Source: an uncultured Streptococcus sp.
Lineage (GTDB): Bacteria; Bacillota; Bacilli; Lactobacillales; Aerococcaceae
Assembly: GCA_916050055.1 (NCBI GenBank)
Contig: CAJZJY010000084.1
Span: forward strand, 1 to 5,329
DNA: 5,329 bases
Reading direction: 5' to 3'
The notes under the pieces were generated by a model that was not told where the DNA came from, did not search any database, and saw only the letters and a program-made list of their open reading frames with translations. The position numbers and the translations under genes were made by a program. Each line of letters starts with the position of its first letter. The first letter of the stretch is position 1. Positions 1-5,329 of the stretch are shown here, piece after piece.

Positions 1-1
1 G

Positions 2-97
2 TATTATCCATCAATTACGAAGCAATTGAATGGGAAAAAAGGTACTGTGGATATGGAAGTGGGAATCTATTTCACACCAGATACGACAGTTCAATAA
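2..97 (+). CDS. divIB: Cell division protein DivIB/FtsQ, C-terminal end (partial)
   Basis: This is an open frame entering from the left edge and ending at TAA 95-97; it gives 31 residues, from YYPSITKQLNGKKGTVDMEV to TPDTTVQ. The 'YPS-x-x-x-Q-x-x-x-K-G-T-V-D-M-E-V-G' pattern resembles the end of the extracytoplasmic beta domain of Gram-positive DivIB. DivIB is a single-pass membrane protein that works with FtsL and DivIC in the late divisome to control septal peptidoglycan synthesis. Its position directly upstream of ftsA is where divIB sits in Lactobacillales dcw clusters, which supports the call. The start, the transmembrane segment and the POTRA domain lie outside the window, so the assignment rests on a short tail plus gene order. 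Confidence 0.75.
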   Translation, partial: YYPSITKQLNGKKGTVDMEVGIYFTPDTTVQ

Positions 98-124
98 AAA
101 AGTCTTAAAACTCGCTCATATTTT

Positions 125-153
125 TTTTTAAGTGGACAAAATTATGTTAAAAT
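125..153 (+). promoter_or_regulatory. Candidate extended -10 promoter for ftsA-ftsZ and downstream genes
   Basis: TATGTTAAAAT at 143-153 contains a -10 hexamer TAAAAT (148-153, 5 of 6 to consensus) preceded by the extended element TG at 145-146. The hexamer 17 nt upstream is TTTTTA (125-130), a poor -35, as is common for extended -10 promoters. Transcription would begin near 160, leaving a leader of roughly 65 nt before the ftsA start. It is the only sizeable gap in the window and precedes the main division genes, where a sigma-A type promoter is expected. The call is from sequence pattern only. Confidence 0.5.
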
Positions 154-209
154 ATAGAGAGTATCACTTATCAATAAACTTTAAAAAATGAAATAGAAAT
201 GAATCGTAT

Positions 210-216
210 AGGAGGT
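210..216 (+). promoter_or_regulatory. Ribosome binding site deciding the GTG start of ftsA
   Basis: AGGAGGT matches the anti-Shine-Dalgarno sequence strongly and sits 10 nt before GTG 227-229. No in-frame ATG near it gives a better start, and the encoded MKNQGIYVSLDIG begins at the length expected for FtsA, so the GTG is the start. Confidence 0.85.
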
Positions 217-226
217 TTCAATAAAC

Positions 227-1555
227 GTGAAAAATCAGGGAATTTATGTGAGTTTAGATATTGGAACCACTTCAATAAAGGTTGTAGTAGCTGAGTATGT
301 CAGAGGGCAATTAAATATTATTGGAGTCGGCAATGAAAAATCAGAAGGATTAAGCCGTGGAGTCATCGTAGATATTGATGAAACAGTTGAATCTATTCGT
401 AAAGCAGTTCGACAAGCAGAACAAAAATCAAACATTCAAATTAAGGATGTTATCGTTGGGATTCCAAGTAATCAAATCTCAATCGAACCTTGTCACGGTA
501 TGATCGCCGTATCAAGTGAAAATAGAGAAATTACAGATGTGGATGTGTACAACGTTATTTCCGCAGCGAAAGTTCGTTCAGTAGCACCTGAGCGTGAAAT
601 CATTTCTGTGATTCCAGAAGAATTCATCGTGGATGGATTTGATGGCATTAAAGATCCACGAGGAATGATTGGTGTTCGTCTTGAATTGTTTGCGAGCATG
701 ATTACCGGTCCTAAGACGATCGTACATAATATTAAACGTTGTATTGACAAAGCTGGCTTAAATATCGAAGAAATGGTCATCCAACCATTAGCGATTAGTC
801 AAGTAGCATTAACACCAGGTGAAAGAGAATTTGGTACAGTCCTCATCGATATGGGTGGTGGACAAACAAGTGCTTCAGTAATGCACGATAACCAATTAAA
901 ATTCTCATTCGTGGACCAAGAAGGTGGAGATTTCGTTTCCAAAGATATCTCAATCATCTTGAATGCAAGCTTTGAAAATGCAGAACGCATTAAACGTGAA
1001 TACGGATATGCAATTTCATCAGAAACGAGTGCGGATGAATTCTTCCCAGTAGAAACAATTGGTAAGAAGGATCCAGTCAAAGTAGATGAACATTACTTAT
1101 CAGAAATCATCGAAGCACGTGTGGTTCAAACCTTTGAAACTGTAAAACGTGCACTAGACCAAGTGGATGCATTAAAACTTCCAGGAGGAATCGTGTTAAC
1201 AGGTGGAGCTTCTTCACTTGCAGGAGTTCAAGAGTTAGCACAAGAAATTTTCGGAGTACAAGTGAAAACTTATATTCCAGAGCAAATGGGAATGAGAAAT
1301 CCTATTTACGCAACAAGTATGGGGTTAATCAAATACGCTGCAAGCTTAGATGATGTTCACCGTATTGCTCAAAAGGGTAAACCGGTAACGGAACCTCGCC
1401 CAGTACAAAGCACACCACAAAGTGCGCCTGTACAAGTGCAACCAACGGCTCCTGTTCAACAACCACAAGAGTATGAACAAGAACCAACTGGTGAAGAACA
1501 AGGGTTTGGAGCGAAAGTGAAGAACTTCTTTAAAATGTTTATTGACGAAAATTAA
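227..1555 (+). CDS. ftsA: Cell division protein FtsA (actin-like FtsZ membrane anchor)
   Basis: FtsA is an actin/Hsp70-superfamily ATPase that polymerises at midcell, binds the FtsZ C-terminal peptide and ties the Z-ring to the inner face of the membrane. The 442-residue protein is of usual length for the family. Nucleotide-binding motifs are visible: phosphate-1 D11-I-G-T-T15, phosphate-2 D208-M-G-G-G-Q-T214 and adenosine motif L324-T-G-G-A328. The FtsA-specific 1C (SHS2) domain should lie around residues 80-165. A Pro/Gln-rich linker (about 382-425) leads to a C-terminal amphipathic helix, GFGAKVKNFFKMFIDEN (426-442), which is the membrane-targeting sequence. The start is GTG with a strong SD site. 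It lies 24 nt upstream of ftsZ and is surely co-transcribed with it. Nothing looks truncated or mutated. Confidence 0.97.
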   Translation: MKNQGIYVSLDIGTTSIKVVVAEYVRGQLNIIGVGNEKSEGLSRGVIVDIDETVESIRKAVRQAEQKSNIQIKDVIVGIPSNQISIEPCHGMIAVSSENREITDVDVYNVISAAKVRSVAPEREIISVIPEEFIVDGFDGIKDPRGMIGVRLELFASMITGPKTIVHNIKRCIDKAGLNIEEMVIQPLAISQVALTPGEREFGTVLIDMGGGQTSASVMHDNQLKFSFVDQEGGDFVSKDISIILNASFENAERIKREYGYAISSETSADEFFPVETIGKKDPVKVDEHYLSEIIEARVVQTFETVKRALDQVDALKLPGGIVLTGGASSLAGVQELAQEIFGVQVKTYIPEQMGMRNPIYATSMGLIKYAASLDDVHRIAQKGKPVTEPRPVQSTPQSAPVQVQPTAPVQQPQEYEQEPTGEEQGFGAKVKNFFKMFIDEN

Positions 1556-1565
1556 GATGAGAACC

Positions 1566-1572
1566 AAGGAGG
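1566..1572 (+). promoter_or_regulatory. Strong ribosome binding site of ftsZ
   Basis: AAGGAGG sits 7 nt before ATG 1580. It is one of the best SD matches in the window at near-optimal spacing, and fits the known need for several-fold more FtsZ than FtsA from the same mRNA. It lies in the 24-nt ftsA-ftsZ gap, which holds no terminator. Confidence 0.85.
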
Positions 1573-1579
1573 AAATATA

Positions 1580-2869
1580 ATGGATTTCGAATTCGATACA
1601 AATTTAGATGGCGCAGTCATTAAAGTCATTGGTGTTGGTGGTGCTGGTAACAACGCTGTTAACCGTATGATTTCAGAAGGAGTACAAGGTGTAGAGTTCA
1701 TCGTAGCGAACACAGATACTCAAGCTTTAAGAAACTCAGAAGCAGAAACTAAAATTCAATTAGGACCAAAACTTACTAAAGGGTTAGGTGCAGGTTCATT
1801 ACCTGAAATCGGTCTTAAAGCCGCTGAAGAAAGTGAAGAACAAATTCGCGAAGCTTTAGTTGGAGCAGACTTAATCTTCGTTACTGCTGGTATGGGTGGC
1901 GGTACTGGTACAGGTGCTGCACCAGTTGTTGCTCGTATTGCAAAAGAATTAGGTGCATTAACAGTGGGTGTTGTTACACGTCCATTTAGCTTCGAAGGAC
2001 CAAAACGTGGTCGCTACGCTGCAGAAGGTGTTGCACAATTAAAAGCAAACGTAGATACATTAGTAACAATTTCAAATAACCGTTTATTAGAAATCGTTGA
2101 TAAAAAGACTCCTATGTTAGAAGCTTTCCGTGAAGCAGATAACGTATTACGTCAAGGGGTACAAGGAATCTCTGACTTAATCACTGCACCAGGTTACGTA
2201 AACTTGGACTTCGCTGACGTGAAGACTGTGATGAAAGATCAAGGTTCAGCATTAATGGGTATTGGTGTTGCAAGTGGTGAAAACCGTACTGCAGAAGCTA
2301 CGAAGAAAGCTATTTCTTCACCATTATTAGAAGTATCTATCGATGGAGCAGAACAAATCCTATTAAACATCACTGGTGGCTCTGACTTAACATTATTCGA
2401 AGCGCAAGATGCTTCAGATATCGTAGCAGCAGCTTCAACAAGTGAAGTAAACATTATCTTCGGTACTTCTATTAATGAAAACTTAGGTGATGAAGTAATC
2501 GTTACTGTTATCGCAACAGGAATTGACGAGGAGCGTAAGCACGAAAAAAAGTCAGCAACGCGCGCTAGTCGTTCACCATTCGCGAATAGCACAGCAACTC
2601 GCAAAGATTTAGGAAATAACCCTCAAACTTTCCAAGAAAAACAAGTTCCTTCAAAACCACAACCAGTGGAAGAAAAGAAACCTGAGAAAGATTTATTTGG
2701 AGACTGGGATATCCGTCGCGAAACAACTGTACGTGAAACTACTTCTTCAACTGAAGCAGATTCACCATTCACACAAAGTAACTTCGTAGAAGCTCCAGTT
2801 GAGCCAAAACAAACTGAAAATGATGGATTAGATACTCCGCCATTCTTCAGAAAAAGAAACAGAAATTAA
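1580..2869 (+). CDS. ftsZ: Cell division protein FtsZ (tubulin-like GTPase)
   Basis: FtsZ is the cytoplasmic GTPase whose filaments form the Z-ring and guide septal wall synthesis. The 429-residue product shows the family layout: a short N-terminal tail, the nucleotide-binding region beginning I17-G-V-G-G-A-G-N-N25, the tubulin signature G106-G-G-T-G-T-G112, and the T7 synergy loop N208-L-D-F-A-D213 with both catalytic aspartates (D210, D213). The globular core ends near residue 316. A charged, low-complexity linker of about 100 residues (317-415) follows, then the conserved C-terminal peptide [14 protein letters not shown] (416-429), which binds FtsA and SepF and ends in a basic tail. Synonymous codon choice is strongly biased to GGT, GCT/GCA, CGT and TTA, as in highly expressed genes. 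The TAA stop overlaps the ylmE start as TAATG. All key residues are present. Confidence 0.99.
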   Translation: MDFEFDTNLDGAVIKVIGVGGAGNNAVNRMISEGVQGVEFIVANTDTQALRNSEAETKIQLGPKLTKGLGAGSLPEIGLKAAEESEEQIREALVGADLIFVTAGMGGGTGTGAAPVVARIAKELGALTVGVVTRPFSFEGPKRGRYAAEGVAQLKANVDTLVTISNNRLLEIVDKKTPMLEAFREADNVLRQGVQGISDLITAPGYVNLDFADVKTVMKDQGSALMGIGVASGENRTAEATKKAISSPLLEVSIDGAEQILLNITGGSDLTLFEAQDASDIVAAASTSEVNIIFGTSINENLGDEVIVTVIATGIDEERKHEKKSATRASRSPFANSTATRKDLGNNPQTFQEKQVPSKPQPVEEKKPEKDLFGDWDIRRETTVRETTSSTEADSPFTQSNFVEAPVEPKQTENDGLDTPPFFRKRNRN

Positions 2870-3552
2870 TGAGTATCATTAAACAGAATGTAAGTCGTAT
2901 TATGAACTTGGTTGCATCTTCTTGTAACCAAGTTCATAGACTATCTACGGAAGTTTGTCCGATTGTTGTAACGAAAAATCGTACGGCTCGCGAAGTTCAA
3001 GAAATGTACGATTTAGGATTTCGACATTTTGCGGAGAATCGTGTCGAAAAGCTATTAGAACGACAAGAACAATTTCCGCAAGAGGACATCATCTGGCATT
3101 TAATCGGGCCACTCCAAAAACGAAAAGTGAAGCAAGTCATAAATCGTATCGATTTATTTCATGCGATTGACCGTCTTTCGATTATGGATGAGATTGAAAA
3201 ACGTCTCGAACACCCATTAGATTGTATGCTGGAAATTAATGTCTCTGGAGAAGAATCGAAGCATGGATTCACACCTGAAGAGGCACTGGATGCTTATAGA
3301 ACAAGCAAACAATATGAGAAGATTCGTATTGTTGGTTTGATGACGATGGCACCATTTGACGCAAGCGATGAAGAAATTCGCTTCTTTTTTTCGCGTTTAG
3401 CACAAATTGCTAAAACAATAGAAAAGGAAGAAGGATTAGAAGTACCGTTATACCTCAGCATGGGGATGAGCGGAGACTTTGAAACTGCGATTGAATGTGG
3501 TGCGACGCATATTCGAATTGGTACAAGCTGGTTTGAAAGGGAGGAAGATTAA
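2869..3552 (+). CDS. ylmE: YggS-family pyridoxal-phosphate homeostasis protein YlmE
   Basis: This is a cytoplasmic, non-catalytic PLP-binding protein of the YggS/PROSC family, with a fold like the alanine racemase N-terminal barrel. Loss in other bacteria disturbs vitamin B6 and amino acid pools. Its 227 residues match family size. Visible motifs are the PLP lysine K36 in IVVTK, A55-E-N-R-V59, W76-H-L-I-G-P-L-Q83 followed by KRK, the INVSGEESKHGF stretch, M198-G-M-S-G-D-F204 and the phosphate-binding R216-I-G-T219. The ATG overlaps the ftsZ stop by 1 nt (TAATG). The 20 nt upstream are A-rich with no GGAGG-type site, so expression probably depends on translational coupling. A long inverted repeat lies in codons 11-24. 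Another ATG at codon 12 lies inside that hairpin and also lacks an SD site, so I keep the first ATG. Its job within the division operon is not established. Confidence 0.93.
   Translation: MSIIKQNVSRIMNLVASSCNQVHRLSTEVCPIVVTKNRTAREVQEMYDLGFRHFAENRVEKLLERQEQFPQEDIIWHLIGPLQKRKVKQVINRIDLFHAIDRLSIMDEIEKRLEHPLDCMLEINVSGEESKHGFTPEEALDAYRTSKQYEKIRIVGLMTMAPFDASDEEIRFFFSRLAQIAKTIEKEEGLEVPLYLSMGMSGDFETAIECGATHIRIGTSWFEREED
2901..2938 (+). repeat. Long inverted repeat (RNA hairpin) inside the start of ylmE
   Basis: TATGAACTTGGTT (2901-2913) is the exact reverse complement of AACCAAGTTCATA (2926-2938). The stem extends inward by G2914-U2925, C2915-G2924 and A2916-U2923, leaving a 6-nt loop TCTTCT (2917-2922); one outer U-G pair (2900/2939) is also possible. 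No T-run follows (next bases GACTATCTACGG), so it is not a standard intrinsic terminator. It lies 32 nt after the ylmE ATG. It could be an mRNA stabiliser, RNase processing site or translation brake; that role is inference. Confidence 0.8.
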
Positions 3553-3998
3553 TGGGATTCATGAATAGTTTAAAAAACTTCTTAAGTCCAGAAGGCGACT
3601 ACTACGAAGAAGACAATCAAATGGATTACTATGAAGAACCTGTAACACAGATAGCTCCAGAAACACGTTCAAGAAATACGTCAAATGTTGTTCCATTCCA
3701 AAGTCCTGGAGTGAAGAAAACATCTAAGATTTATGTAATGGAACCAAGCGTGTATTCTGAAGCGGAACGCATTGCAGATGCTCTTTTAAAGGGAGAAGCT
3801 GTGCTGATTAACTTTAAACGTATGGAACCAAAAGATGCTAAACGCGTCATTGATTTTGTAGTCGGTGTGGCGTATGCTATTAATGGAGACGTACAAAAGG
3901 TGAGAGATGAAATTTTTATCTGTTCGCCTGCGAATTTCCAAGTACAAGGAAATTTTGATGACGAGATGGTTGAAACATTCCGTCATAGCGAATTTTAG
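3552..3998 (+). CDS. sepF: Cell division protein SepF (alternative FtsZ membrane anchor)
   Basis: SepF forms curved polymers on the membrane, binds the FtsZ C-terminal peptide and shapes the septum, partly overlapping with FtsA in function. The 148-residue protein has the usual parts: an N-terminal amphipathic helix, MGFMNSLKNFLSPEG, for membrane binding; an acidic, tyrosine-rich segment (16-29); a flexible linker to about residue 57; and the compact SepF domain at about 58-132, with the KRMEPKDAKRVIDF segment (89-102) and IFICSP (121-126). The start overlaps the ylmE stop as TAATG and has a good SD, AAGGGAGG (3537-3544), 7 nt upstream. An ATG at codon 4 is possible but sits too far from that SD. 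Unlike ylmE it can be translated independently of its upstream neighbour. Confidence 0.96.
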   Translation: MGFMNSLKNFLSPEGDYYEEDNQMDYYEEPVTQIAPETRSRNTSNVVPFQSPGVKKTSKIYVMEPSVYSEAERIADALLKGEAVLINFKRMEPKDAKRVIDFVVGVAYAINGDVQKVRDEIFICSPANFQVQGNFDDEMVETFRHSEF

Positions 3999-4003
3999 AG
4001 GAG
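3999..4003 (+). promoter_or_regulatory. Ribosome binding site deciding the GTG start of ylmG
   Basis: AGGAG directly follows the sepF stop TAG (sharing its final G region) and lies 9 nt before GTG 4013-4015. The first in-frame ATG is codon 19, inside the first membrane segment, so the GTG is the only sensible start. Confidence 0.75.
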
Positions 4004-4012
4004 TGTAACTTA

Positions 4013-4279
4013 GTGGGTTTAGAAATTATTAGACTGATAACAACAGTAGCAGGGGTTTATCAATTTATGCTAATTCTTTATGGATTAAATATTTATTGGC
4101 ATCTATATCTTCCAATGTTCTTGGCGGACTTATTAGATGCTTGTTGCCGTCCGTATGTGTCATTATTCAAAGATGTACGATTTGGAAAATATAGTTTAGC
4201 ATTAGTAACGTCTATTTTAACGATTTACGTTTCTGTAGGAGTATTGGCATTTATTGTTTCACAAATTTTTGGAGTATAA
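4013..4279 (+). CDS. ylmG: YggT/YlmG-family small membrane protein
   Basis: This is an 88-residue protein with a GTG start and two clear hydrophobic segments, about residues 8-29 and 62-85. They flank a connecting region (30-61) that contains a 'R46-P-Y-V-S-L-F52' motif. That motif matches the 'E-P-Y-L-x-x-F-R' element between the two membrane spans of YggT (YlmG) proteins, and the sepF-ylmG-ylmH position is exactly where ylmG lies in Firmicutes. The sequence is otherwise divergent: the usual SWFP-like motif after the first span and the proline/glycine-rich stretch after PYL-x-x-F are not evident, and there is an unusual C44-C45 pair. YggT relatives in plastids and cyanobacteria affect nucleoid or division-ring placement, but the bacterial role is poorly defined. 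The stop lies 3 nt before ylmH. Confidence 0.82.
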   Translation: MGLEIIRLITTVAGVYQFMLILYGLNIYWHLYLPMFLADLLDACCRPYVSLFKDVRFGKYSLALVTSILTIYVSVGVLAFIVSQIFGV

Positions 4280-4282
4280 AAA

Positions 4283-5074
4283 ATGGGAAATGGTGTAGAA
4301 CAACACTTTAGAAAAGAGGAATTGTCTTTTCTTAAACAAGTGGAAGAATTGGTAGAAGAAGTACGTTTGCAGTACGCGCCTGTATTGACGAATTATCTTG
4401 ATCCGCGCCAGCAATTTATTGTAGAAGCAATTGTGGGTCAGTTTGACGATGTTCATTATTACTTTGATGGTGGCTATATTGATGCTGAACGGAAACGTTG
4501 TATGATTTGTCCGGAATATTATGAGCCAACTTCAGAGGATTTTGAAAATACTCTATTTCATATTCAATATCCGAAGAAATTTGCGACACTTGGGCATGGC
4601 AAAATTCTAGGTTCACTCATGAGTCTTGGTTTTGACCGTAGCCTGATTGGCGATATTATTTCAAACGGAGAAGACTGGCAATTATTCTGTGCTCAAAATA
4701 TGAAGGAGTATATCAGACAACAGCTAGAAAAAATTGGAAAAGTTGCTGTAAGACTTGAGGAAGTCGACTATACGAAATTAATTGTACCGGTGGATCATTG
4801 GACCGCGGTACAAACTGTCGTTAGTTCGCTTCGACTCGATACGGTGATTGCTTCCGTATTTAATGTGTCAAGACAGCGTTCAAAAGAAATGATTGAAAGT
4901 GGTAAAGTAAAGGTGAACTGGACTGAAGAGAACAGACCTGACTTTATGCTGGAAATTTTAGATATTGTATCCATTCGTGGATACGGTCGCCTTCAAATTC
5001 AAAAGATTGAAGGGCGTACAAAGAAAGATAAGATTAAAGTAGAACTAGGATTACTAGAAAAGAATAAAAAATAA
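4283..5074 (+). CDS. ylmH: S4-domain RNA-binding protein YlmH
   Basis: This cytoplasmic RNA-binding protein of 263 residues is close to the usual YlmH length. The N-terminal part carries family-typical stretches: a 'GGYIDAERKR' segment at 63-72, then P77-E-Y-Y80, and a 'G-H-G-K-I-L-G-S-L-M-S-L-G-F-D-R' helix region at 104-119 followed by IGDI. A C-terminal S4 domain (about 184-240) begins RLDTVIASVFNVSRQRSKEM and includes ESGKVKVNW. In B. subtilis YlmH binds 50S subunits with stalled peptidyl-tRNA and takes part in ribosome-associated quality control, functionally overlapping with RqcP; the same role here is inferred from homology. The SD GGAG (4271-4274) lies in the end of ylmG, 8 nt before the ATG. 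The lysine-rich C-terminus is normal for RNA-binding proteins. Confidence 0.94.
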   Translation: MGNGVEQHFRKEELSFLKQVEELVEEVRLQYAPVLTNYLDPRQQFIVEAIVGQFDDVHYYFDGGYIDAERKRCMICPEYYEPTSEDFENTLFHIQYPKKFATLGHGKILGSLMSLGFDRSLIGDIISNGEDWQLFCAQNMKEYIRQQLEKIGKVAVRLEEVDYTKLIVPVDHWTAVQTVVSSLRLDTVIASVFNVSRQRSKEMIESGKVKVNWTEENRPDFMLEILDIVSIRGYGRLQIQKIEGRTKKDKIKVELGLLEKNKK

Positions 5075-5087
5075 AGGGGATTTTTCA

Positions 5088-5329
5088 ATGGCTATTACAC
5101 CAAACGATATTCATAACAAAGATTTTTCAACAAAATTCAAAGGCTTCGATCCAGAAGAAGTAAACGACTTCTTGGAAGAAGTAAAGAAAGAATTAGAAAC
5201 GTTAATTCGCGATAATAAAGATTTAGAAAAACGTGTAAAATTTAACGAAGAAAAAGTAGAATACTTTAACTCAATTCAAGAAACATTGAATAAATCAATC
5301 CTTGTTGCTCAAGAAGCAGCGGACCGCTT
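5088..5329 (+). CDS. divIVA: Septum/pole marker protein DivIVA, N-terminal part (partial)
   Basis: The first 80 complete codons are present and the gene runs off the right edge. DivIVA is a coiled-coil protein that senses negatively curved membrane and recruits division, pole or wall-synthesis partners. The N-terminus MAITPNDIHNKDFSTKFKGF matches the lipid-binding domain, including F17, which in B. subtilis inserts into the membrane; the next residue is K18 where B. subtilis has R18. 'DPEEVNDFLEEV' (21-32) opens the first coiled coil, with regular hydrophobic spacing to about residue 65. 'IQETLNKSILVAQEAADR' (63-80) is the conserved start of the second region. The SD AAAGGGG (5073-5079) lies 8 nt from the ATG, and the gap after ylmH is 13 nt without a terminator, so read-through from ylmH is likely. 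Confidence 0.95.
   Translation, partial: MAITPNDIHNKDFSTKFKGFDPEEVNDFLEEVKKELETLIRDNKDLEKRVKFNEEKVEYFNSIQETLNKSILVAQEAADR

Noticed and set aside
104..132. Possible intrinsic terminator after divIB (CTTAAAA/TTTTAAG arms plus a T9 run)
   Set aside because: The stem is 7 bp, almost all A-T, with a 15-nt loop, and the T-run forms part of the stem instead of following it; too weak to call.
188..196. Mini open frame ATG-AAA-TAG in the ftsA leader
   Set aside because: Only two codons, no SD site in front of it, and short ATG-stop runs are common in AT-rich leaders.
2239..2604. 121-codon open frame on the - strand within ftsZ, and other antisense frames in the window
   Set aside because: They are antisense shadows of strongly conserved genes, with no family motifs and no plausible promoter or RBS.
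2955..3170. 71-codon + strand frame inside ylmE in another phase
   Set aside because: The ylmE frame carries all YggS motifs through this stretch; the alternative frame has no recognisable content.
4782..4813. 8-bp inverted repeat TTGTACCG/CGGTACAA in ylmH
   Set aside because: With a 16-nt loop, about one such repeat is expected by chance in 5.3 kb, and it lies within well-conserved coding sequence.
1..5329. A novel defence, mobile or biosynthetic system
   Set aside because: All eight genes have clear places in the standard Firmicutes dcw/ylm cluster, with no foreign gene, repeat array or composition shift between them.

Overview
The window is a piece of a chromosomal division and cell wall (dcw) cluster from a low-GC Gram-positive bacterium (Firmicutes/Bacillota). 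All genes lie on the + strand in the order divIB(end)-ftsA-ftsZ-ylmE-sepF-ylmG(yggT)-ylmH-divIVA(start), the order typical of Bacilli. AT-rich sequence, AGGAGG-type ribosome binding sites, GTG starts and the FtsZ/DivIVA sequences fit Lactobacillales. A Carnobacteriaceae/Enterococcaceae-like host is my best guess, made from general sequence resemblance only. I see no mobile element, tRNA, rRNA, CRISPR array or sign of horizontal transfer.

Layout: bases 2-97 are the last 31 codons of divIB/ftsQ. Bases 98-226 are the only sizeable gene-free stretch; they hold a T9 tract and an extended -10 promoter candidate, then a strong Shine-Dalgarno (SD) site for ftsA. From ftsA onward the genes are packed tightly: 24 nt between ftsA and ftsZ, 1-nt TAATG overlaps at ftsZ/ylmE and ylmE/sepF, 14 nt sepF-ylmG, 3 nt ylmG-ylmH and 13 nt ylmH-divIVA. 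No terminator is visible between them, so co-transcription is likely. divIVA runs off the right edge.

Function: FtsA tethers FtsZ polymers to the membrane. SepF is a second FtsZ anchor and bundling factor. DivIB is part of the late divisome (with FtsL/DivIC). DivIVA marks curved membrane at septa and poles. The ylm genes between them are not core divisome genes: YlmE is a YggS-family pyridoxal-phosphate (PLP) binding protein, YlmG a small YggT-family membrane protein, and YlmH an S4-domain RNA-binding protein linked in Bacillus subtilis to ribosome-associated quality control.

The genes are ordinary and well conserved; I find no undescribed multi-gene system. The most unusual signal is a long near-perfect RNA hairpin (13 uninterrupted Watson-Crick pairs, extendable to 16-17 with G-U pairs, 6-nt loop) at 2901-2938. 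It lies inside the first codons of ylmE just after the ftsZ stop, and ylmE has no recognisable SD site of its own. Together these suggest post-transcriptional uncoupling of ftsZ from its downstream genes, which is an inference.
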